From: Paraburkholderia agricolaris | GTDB lineage: Bacteria; Pseudomonadota; Gammaproteobacteria; Burkholderiales; Burkholderiaceae | Direction: 5' to 3' | DNA length: 64,000 bases | Assembly (NCBI RefSeq): GCF_009455635.1 | Contig: NZ_QPER01000001.1 | Location: 1,550,001-1,614,000 of the forward strand | In this document: positions 52,096-62,106 of the stretch, piece by piece | Layout: every line of letters begins with the position of its first letter | Position numbering within the stretch: the stretch's first letter is position 1 | Notes under the pieces: model-generated | Databases searched by the model: none | Seen by the model: the letters and a program-made list of their open reading frames with translations, nothing else | What the model was told of the DNA's origin: nothing | Translations under genes and position numbers: made by a program

Positions 52096-52521
52096 ATGGC
52101 GATCGAACGCACCCTGTCGATTATCAAGCCGGACGCAGTGGCAAAGAACGTGATCGGTCAGATCTACAGCCGTTTCGAAAACGCTGGCCTGAAGATCGTG
52201 GCTTCGCGCATGGTCCAATTGTCGCGCGCAGACGCAGAGAAGTTCTACGCTGTGCACGCAGCACGTCCGTTCTTCAAGGATCTGGTTGATTTCATGATCT
52301 CGGGCCCGGTGGTCGTGCAAGCGCTGGAAGGCGAAAACGCGATCCTGAAGCACCGCGACCTGATGGGTGCAACGGACCCGAAGAAGGCAGAAAAGGGCAC
52401 GATCCGCGCCGATTTCGCCGACAGCATCGACGCTAACGCGGTGCACGGTTCGGACGCCGCTGAAACGGCAGCAGTTGAAATCGCGTTCTTCTTCCCGGAA
52501 GTGAACGTTTACTCGCGTTAA
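52096..52521 (+). CDS. ndk: Nucleoside diphosphate kinase
   Basis: Transfers gamma-phosphate between nucleoside di- and triphosphates. The 141-residue product has the catalytic His117 in [18 protein letters not shown] at the ATP loop, and the RP.F.. segment. TTGGAG lies just upstream of the ATG; TACAAT at 52044-52049 is a possible -10 box. It starts the conserved ndk-rlmN-rodZ-ispG-hisS-yfgM-bamB-der cluster. Confidence 0.97.
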   Translation: MAIERTLSIIKPDAVAKNVIGQIYSRFENAGLKIVASRMVQLSRADAEKFYAVHAARPFFKDLVDFMISGPVVVQALEGENAILKHRDLMGATDPKKAEKGTIRADFADSIDANAVHGSDAAETAAVEIAFFFPEVNVYSR

Positions 52522-52695
52522 GCGGGTTTAAGCTGCCGGCGTGATTCGTGTGCAGCCGTTGGATTTGTCGCACGAATCCGCACGAACAGCCCGGCAAAGT
52601 AGTAAGGTAAAGCAGCAGGAATGGGCGCGAACGGCATTGCGTTCATGCAGCTTGTTGCATGAACACAGTCTCGCACTGAAATGGCAGGATTCGAT

Positions 52696-53847
52696 ATGAC
52701 GAGCAGTCCCACCGTCAACCTTCTCGACCTTGACGCCCAAGGGCTTGTCGCCTACTGCGACAGCCTGGGCGAGAAGCCGTTTCGCGCCAAGCAATTGCAG
52801 CGCTGGATCCATCAGTACAACGCTGCCGACTTCGACGGCATGACCGATCTGGCGAAGTCCTTGCGCGAAAAGCTCAAGGGACGCGCCACGATCACGATGC
52901 CCGGCATCGTCAGCGACAATATTTCGACCGACGGCACACGCAAGTGGCTGATCGACGTCGGCAACAGCAACGCGGTTGAAACCGTCTATATCCCCGAAGA
53001 AACGCGTGGCACGCTGTGCGTGTCGTCGCAGGCCGGGTGCGCGGTCAACTGCCGTTTTTGTTCGACCGGCAAACAGGGTTTCTCGCGCAACCTCACCACC
53101 GGCGAAATCATTGGCCAGCTGCGCATGGCCGAATTCGCGCTGCGTGCGACGCGCGGCACGGATGGTGGCCGAGCCACGGGTGGCGACGGCAAAGGTGAGC
53201 GCGTCGTCACGAACGTGGTGATGATGGGCATGGGCGAGCCACTCCTTAATTACGACGCGGTGGTGCCCGCGATGCGTCTGATGCTGGACGACAACGCGTA
53301 CGGCCTGTCGCGCCGGCGCGTCACGTTATCCACTTCGGGCGTGGTGCCCATGATGGACCGGCTCGGCGCCGATTTGCCGGTGGCGCTCGCGGTATCGTTG
53401 CATGCGCCAAGCGACCCGCTGCGCGACATGTTGGTGCCGCTCAACAAAAAGTATCCGCTGCGCGAACTGATGGCCGCCTGTCAGCGCTATCTGAAGGTTG
53501 CGCCGCGCGATTTCATTACTTTCGAATATTGCATGCTCGACGGCGTGAACGACAGTGAAGCGCAAGCACGCGAATTGCTGGCCGTTACGCGAGACGTACC
53601 ATGCAAGTTCAACCTGATTCCGTTCAATCCGTTTCCCGAGTCGGGTCTCATCCGCTCGAAGCCGGAGCAGATCAAGCGGTTTGCACAAGTGTTGATGGAC
53701 GCGGGCGTTGTCACCACGGTGCGTAAGACACGCGGCGATGATATCGACGCTGCCTGCGGTCAGTTGGCCGGTGCGGTGAAAGACCGCACGCGCCTTGCTG
53801 AGCGTACCGGGAGGGCAGCGAAGGTGATCGAGGTTCGTGCCGTGTAA
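52696..53847 (+). CDS. rlmN: 23S rRNA/tRNA (adenine-C2) methyltransferase RlmN
   Basis: Radical-SAM enzyme that methylates A2503 of 23S rRNA and A37 of some tRNAs. ATG at 52696 (AGGA 6 bases upstream) gives 383 residues; an upstream ATG at 52681 adds five. The radical-SAM CxxxCxxC is Cys115, Cys119, Cys122 ([12 protein letters not shown]), and the catalytic methyl-carrying Cys lies near the C-terminus ([11 protein letters not shown]). It lies 174 bp after ndk and 218 bp before the RodZ-like gene. Confidence 0.96.
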   Translation: MTSSPTVNLLDLDAQGLVAYCDSLGEKPFRAKQLQRWIHQYNAADFDGMTDLAKSLREKLKGRATITMPGIVSDNISTDGTRKWLIDVGNSNAVETVYIPEETRGTLCVSSQAGCAVNCRFCSTGKQGFSRNLTTGEIIGQLRMAEFALRATRGTDGGRATGGDGKGERVVTNVVMMGMGEPLLNYDAVVPAMRLMLDDNAYGLSRRRVTLSTSGVVPMMDRLGADLPVALAVSLHAPSDPLRDMLVPLNKKYPLRELMAACQRYLKVAPRDFITFEYCMLDGVNDSEAQARELLAVTRDVPCKFNLIPFNPFPESGLIRSKPEQIKRFAQVLMDAGVVTTVRKTRGDDIDAACGQLAGAVKDRTRLAERTGRAAKVIEVRAV

Positions 53848-54065
53848 TCGCGCGAGACGGCAGGGCGCGGTGTCCGGAAGAAAGTCATCCGGGCGTGCAA
53901 AAAACCCCTATATGTCTTCGGCGATTGAAAAGAAAGTTTGCAGAAGCGATCGGAAGCGGCACACAAGGCCGCGCATTTTGTTATAAACGGTCTGCGATTC
54001 GGGCGCGAGGCTTTGGCCCGTCCGGGTTGCACAAGTGAAAAAGAATCGACGCGAAAGGATTTGGG

Positions 54066-55208
54066 ATGAGTGAGCCGCAGCACCCGCAGCCGCAGGACAC
54101 AGACGGAAATGAAGGCCATCCGGCGCCGGTCGCTCGGGCGGTGGTGCAGCCTGTTACGCAGTCGGGTCCGGCGAGTTTCGATTCATTGGCAGCGGTGGGC
54201 GCGCGCTTGACCCAATTGCGTGAATCGAAGGGCTGGACGATCGAAGACGTGTCGGCACGCCTGAAGGTATCCGTCACCAAATTGCGTGCGCTCGAATCGG
54301 GTGACATCAGCCACTTGCCGGACACGACCTTTGCGCTTGGCGTGGTACGCAGCTACGCGAAGATGCTCGGCGCCGATCCCACGCCGTTCACGCAGGCCCT
54401 GCGTCGCGAGAAGGGCGTGCCTGCACCGGATCTGTCGATGCCGGCTTCGTCCGGTAAGGATTTGCCGCGCGGCCGCGTCTCGCTGTCGCTCGGCGGTAGT
54501 GGGCAAAAGAGCCGTTCATGGTTATGGGGCATCGCGGCGGTGATCGTTGCTGTGATCGCGCTCGGCATGTGGCATACCAACGGCGGCGATTCGTCGGCTT
54601 GGCTCGCCAGGTTGAAGGCGAGCGCCAATGGCGCAGCGGGTGGCGCGACCGGAGCATCGGGCGCGGTGGCACAGGGTCAGGCGGCAGGTTCCGAGACAAC
54701 CGCAGATGAGGCTGCTTCCACGCCGGACTCGCAGGCAGCCGCAGCCGCAGCCGATAACGCAGCGTCGGGCACGCCGATGCCTGCACCGTTGGCGACGGGT
54801 ACGGCCGATACGGCACCATCTTCCGCGCCGGCAGTTGCGGCCGCAGCGGTTGCGCCGAAGGCTGCTGGTTCGCAGGTCCAGGCGGTAGCGCCGAGCGCGA
54901 ATGCGCCGGTGGTCGCCGCGATAGGCGCATCGAACGCGGCAACGGCAGCGCCGGCCGCGGGTGAGGCGATCGTCGCGTTGCGGGTGACGCAAGACAGTTG
55001 GTTCAGCGTGCGTGGCAAGGACGGCAAGGAAGTATTTTCCGGCCTCGTGCACGCAGGCGATACGAAGGAAGTGACGGGCGTGGCGCCGTTCAAGATTACG
55101 GTGGGCAACAAGGCGGGTCTCGAGTCGCTTACGCTCGACGGCCAGCCAGTCGATCCGTCGAAATATTCGGCAGCCAAGGGCAACGTGGCGCGCTTCGCGT
55201 TGCCTTGA
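54066..55208 (+). CDS. rodZ: RodZ-like helix-turn-helix transmembrane protein
   Basis: A bitopic protein whose cytoplasmic HTH binds MreB and whose periplasmic part tunes cell shape. The 380-residue product has an HTH (about residues 43-100, GARLTQLRESKGWTIEDVS and the LESGDISHLP helix), a basic linker, one membrane segment (about 152-169, WLWGIAAVIVAVIALGMW), a long Ala-rich periplasmic linker, and a C-terminal DUF4115 domain (VALRVTQDSWFSVRGKDGK). It lies between rlmN and ispG, as in E. coli. Confidence 0.9.
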   Translation: MSEPQHPQPQDTDGNEGHPAPVARAVVQPVTQSGPASFDSLAAVGARLTQLRESKGWTIEDVSARLKVSVTKLRALESGDISHLPDTTFALGVVRSYAKMLGADPTPFTQALRREKGVPAPDLSMPASSGKDLPRGRVSLSLGGSGQKSRSWLWGIAAVIVAVIALGMWHTNGGDSSAWLARLKASANGAAGGATGASGAVAQGQAAGSETTADEAASTPDSQAAAAAADNAASGTPMPAPLATGTADTAPSSAPAVAAAAVAPKAAGSQVQAVAPSANAPVVAAIGASNAATAAPAAGEAIVALRVTQDSWFSVRGKDGKEVFSGLVHAGDTKEVTGVAPFKITVGNKAGLESLTLDGQPVDPSKYSAAKGNVARFALP

Positions 55209-55223
55209 TATAGATACGGTATG

Positions 55224-55255
55224 CGTCGCGGCCAACCGGCTCGCGACGCTTTTTC
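55224..55255 (+). terminator. Rho-independent terminator between rodZ and ispG
   Basis: GCGTCGCG (55224-55231) pairs with CGCGACGC (55243-55250), extended through GCC/GGC with one bulge, followed by T5 (55251-55255). It is in the 100-bp rodZ-ispG gap and suggests partial termination there. Confidence 0.8.
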
Positions 55256-55308
55256 AATTCAGGCGCTACGTTTTTTGTGTGGCGCATGCGGCGTAAATGG
55301 GTTTTTCG

Positions 55309-56628
55309 ATGCAATCCGAAGCTCAATCCCAATCCAGTAGCAAGATCGTTTCAAACGAACCGGTGTTCGGCGGCCACGCTGCGCGGCGCAAGTCGCACGC
55401 GGTCGATGTCCGTTGGGGCGGTCAGCTCGTCACCATCGGCGGCGATGCGCCCGTGCGCGTCCAGTCGATGACGAACACCGACACCGCTGACGCTATCGGC
55501 ACCGCAATCCAGATCAAGGAGCTTGCGCAAGCCGGTTCTGAGCTGGTGCGTATCACGGTCAATACGCCGGAAGCGGCGGCGGCCGTGCCGGCGGTTCGCG
55601 AGCAACTCGACCGCATGGGTGTGTCGGTGCCGCTGGTCGGCGATTTTCATTACAACGGCCATTTGCTGTTGCGCGATTACCCCGCGTGCGCGGAGTCGCT
55701 GTCGAAGTACCGGATCAACCCGGGCAACGTCGGCCACGGCGCGAAGCGCGACACGCAGTTCGCGCAAATGATCGAAGCGGCGGTGAAGTACGACAAACCA
55801 GTGCGGATCGGCGTCAACTGGGGCAGCCTCGACCAGGATCTGCTCGCGAAGATGATGGACGAAAACGCCGCGCGTTCCACGCCCTGGGAAGCGCAGAGCG
55901 TGATGTACGAAGCGCTGATCCAGTCGGCGATCGGCTCGGCTGAGCGCGCTGTGGAAATCGGCCTGCCGCGCAACAAGATCATTCTGTCGTGCAAGGTTAG
56001 TGGCGTGCAGGATCTGATCGCGGTGTATCGTGAACTCGCGCGCCGTTGCGAATTCGCGCTGCATCTTGGCTTGACCGAAGCCGGCATGGGCTCCAAGGGC
56101 ATCGTGGCGTCGACTGCTGCGTTGTCTGTATTGCTGCAGCAGGGTATCGGCGACACGATCCGCATCTCGTTGACGCCGGAACCGGGCGGCCCGCGCACCG
56201 GCGAAGTGGTCGTCGGTCAGGAAATTCTGCAGACCATGGGTCTGCGCTCGTTCACGCCGATGGTGATCGCGTGCCCGGGTTGTGGCCGCACCACCAGCAC
56301 GCTGTTCCAGGAACTTGCGTCGCAAATCCAGACCTATCTGCGTACGCAGATGCCGGTGTGGCGCGATCAGTATCCTGGCGTCGAGAAGATGCACGTGGCG
56401 GTGATGGGCTGTATCGTCAACGGCCCGGGCGAATCGAAGCAGGCGAATATCGGCATCAGCTTGCCGGGGTCGGGCGAAAATCCGGCCGCGCCGGTGTTCA
56501 TCGACGGCGAGAAGGTCAAGACGCTGCGCGGCGATAACATCGCGCAAGAATTCCAGCAAATCGTGAGTGACTACGTCGAGCGCCGCTATGGCCGCGCCGA
56601 AGCCGGCCGCGCCGAAGCACTCAACTAA
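55309..56628 (+). CDS. ispG: 4-hydroxy-3-methylbut-2-enyl diphosphate synthase (IspG)
   Basis: The [4Fe-4S] enzyme of the MEP isoprenoid pathway. The ATG at 55309 ([12 protein letters not shown]) is preferred as it matches the family start I recall from relatives; an ATG at 55297 is also in frame and neither has a clear ribosome-binding site. The 439-residue product shows [23 protein letters not shown] and [15 protein letters not shown]. The cluster Cys residues are in [10 protein letters not shown] and [11 protein letters not shown]. Longer than E. coli IspG (372), as in the extended form of betaproteobacteria. Confidence 0.93.
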   Translation: MQSEAQSQSSSKIVSNEPVFGGHAARRKSHAVDVRWGGQLVTIGGDAPVRVQSMTNTDTADAIGTAIQIKELAQAGSELVRITVNTPEAAAAVPAVREQLDRMGVSVPLVGDFHYNGHLLLRDYPACAESLSKYRINPGNVGHGAKRDTQFAQMIEAAVKYDKPVRIGVNWGSLDQDLLAKMMDENAARSTPWEAQSVMYEALIQSAIGSAERAVEIGLPRNKIILSCKVSGVQDLIAVYRELARRCEFALHLGLTEAGMGSKGIVASTAALSVLLQQGIGDTIRISLTPEPGGPRTGEVVVGQEILQTMGLRSFTPMVIACPGCGRTTSTLFQELASQIQTYLRTQMPVWRDQYPGVEKMHVAVMGCIVNGPGESKQANIGISLPGSGENPAAPVFIDGEKVKTLRGDNIAQEFQQIVSDYVERRYGRAEAGRAEALN

Positions 56629-56648
56629 ATACCGTCAATCGAAGACAG

Positions 56649-57989
56649 ATGACTGAACAGAAGAAAAAGCTCGAAAAGTTGTCCGGCGTGAAGGGCATGA
56701 ACGACATCCTTCCGCAGGAAGCCGGGCTGTGGGAATTTTTTGAAGCAACCGTCAAGTCGATGCTGCGTTCGTACGGATACCAGAATATTCGTACGCCGAT
56801 CATCGAGCATACGCAATTGTTCAAGCGCGGGATCGGCGAGGTGACCGACATCGTCGAGAAAGAGATGTACAGCTTCACCGACGCGCTGAACGGCGAAAAT
56901 CTGACGATGCGTCCGGAAAACACGGCGGCTGTCGTGCGCGCGACGATCGAGCACAACATGCTGTACGACGGTCCGAAACGTCTGTGGTACATCGGCCCGA
57001 TGTTCCGTCACGAGCGCCCGCAGCGCGGCCGCTACCGCCAGTTTCATCAGGTCGGCGTGGAAGCATTAGGCTTCGCGGGCCCCGACACCGACGCTGAAAT
57101 CATCATGATGTGCCAGCGGTTGTGGGACGACCTTGGGCTTATGGGCATCAAGCTCGAACTCAATTCGCTGGGTCTCGCAGAAGAGCGCGCGGCCCATCGC
57201 GTCGAGTTGATCGCGTACCTCGAAAAGCACATGGACGTGCTCGACGAGGAGGCAAAGCGCCGCCTGTACACGAACCCGCTGCGCGTGCTCGACACGAAGA
57301 ATCCGGCGATGCAGGAAGTCGCGCAGAACGCGCCGAAGCTGATCGATTTTCTCGGCGAAGAATCGCGTGCGCACTTCGAAGGCTTGCAGCGCATTCTGAA
57401 GGCGAACAACATTCCGTTCACGATCAATCCGCGTCTCGTGCGCGGTCTCGATTATTACAATCTGACCGTGTTCGAATGGGTGACCGACAAGCTTGGCGCG
57501 CAAGGTACAGTGGCAGCCGGTGGCCGTTACGATCCGCTGATCGAACAGCTTGGCGGCAAGCCAACGGGCGCGTGCGGCTGGGCAATGGGGGTCGAGCGTA
57601 TCCTCGAGCTGCTGAAAGAAGAGCAACTCGTGCCGGAAGACGAAGGTTGCGATGTCTACGTGGTCCATCAGGGCGACGCGGCACGTGAGCAGGCCTTTAT
57701 CATTGCCGAGCGTTTGCGCGATACGGGCCTCGACGTGATCCTGCATTGCAGCGCAGACGGCCAGACGGCGAGCTTCAAGTCGCAGATGAAGCGCGCCGAC
57801 GCAAGCGGTGCGGCCTTCGCGGTGGTGCTTGGCGAAGATGAGATCGCCAACGGCACGGTCGGCGTCAAACCGCTCCGTGATACAAGTTCTAACGGCGGTA
57901 AAAACGAGCAACATAACGTGCCCGCCGAAGACTTGACCGAATTTCTAATCAATGCGATGGTTGCAACCGCCGAAGACGGCGACGACTGA
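56649..57989 (+). CDS. hisS: Histidyl-tRNA synthetase
   Basis: Class II synthetase, 446 residues. Motif 2 ([11 protein letters not shown] and [16 protein letters not shown]), the HisA motif ([12 protein letters not shown]) and the [12 protein letters not shown] motif 3 region are present, with the C-terminal anticodon-binding domain ([11 protein letters not shown] to the end). The C-terminal residues ([10 protein letters not shown]) are acidic. It lies 20 bp after ispG. Confidence 0.97.
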   Translation: MTEQKKKLEKLSGVKGMNDILPQEAGLWEFFEATVKSMLRSYGYQNIRTPIIEHTQLFKRGIGEVTDIVEKEMYSFTDALNGENLTMRPENTAAVVRATIEHNMLYDGPKRLWYIGPMFRHERPQRGRYRQFHQVGVEALGFAGPDTDAEIIMMCQRLWDDLGLMGIKLELNSLGLAEERAAHRVELIAYLEKHMDVLDEEAKRRLYTNPLRVLDTKNPAMQEVAQNAPKLIDFLGEESRAHFEGLQRILKANNIPFTINPRLVRGLDYYNLTVFEWVTDKLGAQGTVAAGGRYDPLIEQLGGKPTGACGWAMGVERILELLKEEQLVPEDEGCDVYVVHQGDAAREQAFIIAERLRDTGLDVILHCSADGQTASFKSQMKRADASGAAFAVVLGEDEIANGTVGVKPLRDTSSNGGKNEQHNVPAEDLTEFLINAMVATAEDGDD

Positions 57990-58054
57990 TCGCGATGTCG
58001 TCGAGCCTGCTGGCTTGACACGCACACGTATCAAAAAGAGGAAATCGCCGGGCG

Positions 58055-58684
58055 ATGAGTTACCACGACGAACAAGAATCGATTGAAAGCCTGAAGGCAT
58101 GGTGGACGCAGTGGGGTAATGCAACCACGTGGATCGTGCTGGTGGCGCTGGTTGCCGCAGCCGGCTGGAACGGCTGGAATTTCTGGCAACGGCGTCAGGC
58201 GGCGGAAGCCGCAGTGCTGTATGACCAGGTGCAGCAAGCGGTTGCATCGGGCGACAAGGCGAAAATCACGCGCGTCGCCACCGACATGGAAGACAAGTTC
58301 AGTAGCACCGCGTATGCGCAAATGACCGCGCTCGGTGCTGCCAAAGCGCTGTACGCCGCGGGTGACGAAGCCGCCGCGAAGGCCCAGTTGCAATGGACCA
58401 TCGATCACGCCAAAGACGACGAGTTCAAGCAGATCGCCAAGCTGCGTCTGGCTTCGCTGCTGCTCGACGACAAGGCCTACGACCAGGGCCTCGCACTGCT
58501 CGCCGAACCGCAGTCCGACGCGTTCAAGGGCATTGTGGCGAATGGCCGCGGTGACCTGCTCGCTGCGCAAGGTAAGCGTGACGACGCACGTGCGGCCTAC
58601 AAGCTCGCGCTCGACTCGCTGTCGAAAAATGACAGCTCGGCTCGCCAGTTGATTCAGTTCAAGCTGGACGCGCTGGGCGGCTAA
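58055..58684 (+). CDS. yfgM: YfgM-like tetratricopeptide membrane protein
   Basis: A 209-residue bitopic protein: short cytoplasmic N-terminus (MSYHDEQESIESLKAWWTQW), one membrane segment (about residues 24-42, TWIVLVALVAAAGWNGWNFW), then a periplasmic TPR-like helical domain (AEAAVLYDQVQQAVASGDKA; DEFKQIAKLRLASLLLDDKA). E. coli YfgM is an ancillary subunit of SecYEG and works with PpiD. The position between hisS and bamB is the same as in E. coli. Confidence 0.92.
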   Translation: MSYHDEQESIESLKAWWTQWGNATTWIVLVALVAAAGWNGWNFWQRRQAAEAAVLYDQVQQAVASGDKAKITRVATDMEDKFSSTAYAQMTALGAAKALYAAGDEAAAKAQLQWTIDHAKDDEFKQIAKLRLASLLLDDKAYDQGLALLAEPQSDAFKGIVANGRGDLLAAQGKRDDARAAYKLALDSLSKNDSSARQLIQFKLDALGG

Positions 58685-58759
58685 TCGCCGCATGCAGTGC
58701 GCCGCATGACACGACCAACCGGTCTCCTTTAATTAACTTCCTGAATGCTTCGTCCACCG

Positions 58760-59905
58760 ATGAATCTGCTGAAACGTTACGCTGTGCCCGTTGCCTGTGC
58801 GATGACCGTCCTCACCATGGCGGCTTGCTCATCCACGAAAGACGAGCGCCGCGTGCCGACGCCGCTCACCGAGTTCAAACCTGTGCTCGACGTGCAGCAG
58901 GCGTGGAAGGCCAGCGTGGGCAAGGCGGGTCGTTACCTGTTCTCGCCGGTCGCGGTCGGCAACGCGGTGTACGCGGCCGGCGCGAACGGCTCGGTCGCGA
59001 AGATCGACGCGCAGACTGGCCAGGACATCTGGCGCGTCAAACTGCATGACGACCTCTCGGCAGGTGTCGGCAGCGATGGCACGCTCACCGCGGTCGGCGG
59101 GCTGAAGGGCGATGTCTACGTGCTCGGCGCTGACGGCAAGCAATTGTGGACCGCCAAGGCGCCCGGCGAAATCATTTCGCCGCCACTGGTTGGCAACGGC
59201 CTCGTGGTGGTGCGCACGGTCGACGGTCAAATTGTCGCGTTCAATGCGCAAACCGGCGAACAGAAGTGGAACTACCGTAATCGCGCCGTGCCGCTCAATC
59301 TGCGCGTCTCGTCGGGCATGACGTTCGCGGGCGACGCGGCGGTGCTGGCAGGCTTCCCGGGCGGCGCGTTCGCCGCGATCAACCTGCAGACCGGCGACAA
59401 CTACTGGCAGACGCCGGTGTCGTATCCGAAGGGCGTGACGGAAGTCGAGCGTATTAATGACGTGACGGGTCCGCCTACGCTGGTCGGTTCGGAAACCTGC
59501 GCGGTGACGTTCCAGGGTCAGATTGGCTGCTTCGATGCGAACTCGGGCCGCGCGCTGTGGGAAAAGGCGTTCTCGAGCACGAGCGGCCTCGCGCAGGACG
59601 ATCGCGCAGTGGTGGCGGCCGACGACTGGTCGGTGGTGTCGGCGTTCGACGCTACCAACGGCACGCAGCTGTGGAAGAACGACAAGCTGAAGAACCGTGA
59701 GCTCAGCGTCCCGTTCATCCTGGGTCACGCCGCCGTGCTGGGCGACTATCAAGGCTTTGTGCACTTCCTGTCGCGCGACGACGGCACGCTCGTGGCCCGG
59801 ATGAAGACCGACGGCAGCGCGATTACCGCGGCGCCGGTGCTGGCCGGCGAAACGCTGGTCGTGCAGACGCACGACGGCGACCTGTACGGCTATCGCCCGC
59901 GCTAA
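58760..59905 (+). CDS. bamB: Outer membrane assembly lipoprotein BamB
   Basis: An eight-bladed PQQ-type beta-propeller of the BAM complex. The ATG at 58760 gives 381 residues beginning MNLLKRYAVPVACAMTVL with lipobox MAAC (Cys23); an upstream ATG at 58745 is less suited to a signal peptide. Propeller blade repeats appear as KIDAQTGQDIWR, FNAQTGEQKWNYR, NLQTGDNYW, FDANSGRALWEKAF and FDATNGTQLWKND. A terminator follows at 59929-59964. Confidence 0.95.
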   Translation: MNLLKRYAVPVACAMTVLTMAACSSTKDERRVPTPLTEFKPVLDVQQAWKASVGKAGRYLFSPVAVGNAVYAAGANGSVAKIDAQTGQDIWRVKLHDDLSAGVGSDGTLTAVGGLKGDVYVLGADGKQLWTAKAPGEIISPPLVGNGLVVVRTVDGQIVAFNAQTGEQKWNYRNRAVPLNLRVSSGMTFAGDAAVLAGFPGGAFAAINLQTGDNYWQTPVSYPKGVTEVERINDVTGPPTLVGSETCAVTFQGQIGCFDANSGRALWEKAFSSTSGLAQDDRAVVAADDWSVVSAFDATNGTQLWKNDKLKNRELSVPFILGHAAVLGDYQGFVHFLSRDDGTLVARMKTDGSAITAAPVLAGETLVVQTHDGDLYGYRPR

Positions 59906-59928
59906 TCGCGCAGGCAATGGGTAGTCAG

Positions 59929-59964
59929 GCGTGCAGGCCGGCTTCGCCGGCCGCACGCGTTTTT
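59929..59964 (+). terminator. Rho-independent terminator after bamB
   Basis: GCGTGC-A-GGCCGGC (59929-59942) pairs with GCCGGCC-GCACGC (59946-59958) with one bulged A and a 3-base loop, followed by GTTTTT. It ends the rlmN-to-bamB block. Confidence 0.85.
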
Positions 59965-60319
59965 GTGTTGCAAGAGCTTAACTAGAAGAATTCCGCCGGA
60001 CTGGCTGGTCCGGCAAGTCGGATCAGAAACGGCCCATGTGGGCCTCGGTGGCTGCTTGCGGCGCCACCTTCGACGGCATCGTAGGAAATCGTACCGAACT
60101 GGCGTGCGAGCCGTTGAGCAAGAAAGACTGAACCCGGCGGCCCCTTGGCGCCGCCCCATACAGCCAAACTCTCGTCCGCCCGGGTGTGCATATTGGCAGC
60201 ACATCCGGGGCTGGCCGAATTCGTGATAATTTTCGTCAAACGCTGCCGTGTAGCGGCCGCATGGCGTCGCTACGCGGGCGGTCGATTTCGATCCCGCGTT
60301 TCACCGTGAACAACATCTG
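59965..60319. other. Intergenic region between bamB and der
   Basis: About 355 bp without a recognised gene. Overlapping open frames of roughly 85-100 codons exist on both strands but show no family, no good ribosome-binding site and no compositional bias. The region has GC-rich inverted repeats, for example CCGGAC and GTCCGG near 59997-60013. A degenerate remnant or an undetected small gene cannot be excluded. Confidence 0.4.
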
Positions 60320-61657
60320 ATGAAACCCGTTATTGCCCTGGTTGGGCGCCCCAATGTGGGGAAATCCACGCTATTCAACCGTCTCACGCGTACGCGTGAT
60401 GCGCTGGTTGCCGACCTGCCCGGTCTCACCCGCGATCGCCATTATGGCGAGGGTCGCGCCGGCGACCGGCCGTATCTGGTCGTCGATACGGGCGGTTTCG
60501 AGCCTGTCGCGAAAGACGGCATCCTGCATGAGATGGCGCGTCAAACCCGTCAGGCGGTCGAAGAATCGGACATTGTCGTGTTCATCGTCGACGGCAGGAA
60601 CGGTCTCGCACCGCAAGACAAGACGATCGCCGATTACCTGCGCAAGGTCGGCCGGCCAATTTTCCTCGTCGTCAACAAGGCGGAGGGGATGAAGTACAGC
60701 GCGGTGGCCGCCGACTTCTACGAACTCGGTCTCGGCGACCCGCGCGCGATTTCGGCCGCGCATGGCGACGGCGTCACCGAAATGATCAATGAGGCACTCG
60801 GTGTCGCGTACGCCGGGCAGCCAGAAGAGAGCGACGAGGAAAAGCAGGCGCACGGCGTGAAGATCGCGATCGTCGGCCGGCCGAACGTCGGCAAGTCGAC
60901 CTTGATCAATGCACTGGTGGGCGAAGAGCGCGTGATCGCGTTCGACATGCCGGGCACCACGCGCGATTCGATCTACGTCGACTTCGAACGTCAAGGCAAG
61001 CCGTATACGCTGATCGACACGGCTGGTTTGCGCCGCCGTGGCAAGGTGTTCGAAGCGATCGAGAAGTTCTCGGTGGTGAAAACGCTGCAGGCGATTTCGG
61101 ATGCGAACGTCGTGATCCTGCTGCTCGATGCACGTCAGGACATCTCGGAGCAGGATGCGCACATTGCCGGCTTCGTGGTGGAGCAGGGCCGCGCGCTGGT
61201 AGTGGGCGTGAACAAATGGGACGGCCTCGATCCGCATGTGCGCGACCGCACCAAGGCAGACCTCGAGCGCAAACTAAAATTTCTCGACTTCGCCAAATTC
61301 CACTTCATTTCCGCCGCGGAAAAAACCGGCATTGGCCCGCTGATGCGCTCGGTCGACGACGCCTACAAGGCCGCCATGACCAAGCTGCCGACGCCGAAAC
61401 TGACGCGTGCGTTGATCGATGCGGTGGAATTCCAGCAGCCGCGCCGCCGCGGCCCGGTGCGCCCGAAACTGCGCTATGCGCACCAGGGCGGGCAGAATCC
61501 GCCGATCATCGTGATTCACGGAAATGCGCTCGATGCGATCACCGAAACGTACAAACGCTACCTCGAAAACCGCTTCAGGGAAACTTTCAAGCTGACAGGG
61601 ACTCCATTGCGCATAGAGTTCAGATCGTCGACGAACCCTTACGCGGACAAAGGCTGA
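60320..61657 (+). CDS. der: Ribosome biogenesis GTPase Der (EngA)
   Basis: The double-G-domain GTPase that acts in 50S assembly. The 445-residue product has two [10 protein letters not shown]-loops (about residues 8-16 and 187-195), two DxxG switches (DTGGFEP, DTAGLRR), NKAEG and NKWDG G4 motifs, and the C-terminal KH-like domain ([20 protein letters not shown]). It follows bamB, as in E. coli, but with a 414-bp gap containing a terminator, so it probably has its own promoter here. Confidence 0.97.
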   Translation: MKPVIALVGRPNVGKSTLFNRLTRTRDALVADLPGLTRDRHYGEGRAGDRPYLVVDTGGFEPVAKDGILHEMARQTRQAVEESDIVVFIVDGRNGLAPQDKTIADYLRKVGRPIFLVVNKAEGMKYSAVAADFYELGLGDPRAISAAHGDGVTEMINEALGVAYAGQPEESDEEKQAHGVKIAIVGRPNVGKSTLINALVGEERVIAFDMPGTTRDSIYVDFERQGKPYTLIDTAGLRRRGKVFEAIEKFSVVKTLQAISDANVVILLLDARQDISEQDAHIAGFVVEQGRALVVGVNKWDGLDPHVRDRTKADLERKLKFLDFAKFHFISAAEKTGIGPLMRSVDDAYKAAMTKLPTPKLTRALIDAVEFQQPRRRGPVRPKLRYAHQGGQNPPIIVIHGNALDAITETYKRYLENRFRETFKLTGTPLRIEFRSSTNPYADKG

Positions 61658-61812
61658 AATTCAGGCTGAAACCCGCGTGTGTGCTGGGTTTGGCCGCCAG
61701 GGCCGCCTGCTCGCGCAAAAATGAAAATCGGCTATAGTGTAGCGGTTGGCGGCGGATCCCTTTTTCCTTCGTCGCCAATTCAGTCAACCTGCAAAAAAAT
61801 ACGGAGTTTGCT

Positions 61813-62049
61813 ATGAGCAACAAAGGGCAATTGTTACAAGACCCGTTTTTGAACGCACTGCGTAAAGAGCATGTGCCGGTGTCGATCTACCTGGTCAACG
61901 GCATCAAGCTTCAAGGGAACATCGAATCGTTCGACCAGTACGTCGTGTTGCTCCGGAATACGGTCACCCAGATGGTCTACAAGCACGCCATTTCGACTGT
62001 CGTGCCGGCCCGTCCGGTGAATTTCCACCCGGATTCCGAACAGTCCTAA
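61813..62049 (+). CDS. hfq: RNA chaperone Hfq
   Basis: Sm-like hexameric chaperone that pairs small RNAs with mRNAs. The 78-residue product begins [19 protein letters not shown], with the Sm1 motif ([22 protein letters not shown]) and Sm2 ([14 protein letters not shown]). CGGAG lies upstream of the ATG. A TATAGT -10-like box is at 61733-61738. It sits between der and hflX, the usual order. Confidence 0.98.
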   Translation: MSNKGQLLQDPFLNALRKEHVPVSIYLVNGIKLQGNIESFDQYVVLLRNTVTQMVYKHAISTVVPARPVNFHPDSEQS

Positions 62050-62106
62050 CCCCCGTCGCGGCCGGCGTAGCGTCGCCCGTTGGCGATTACTCCCGGCCGC
62101 CTCATT

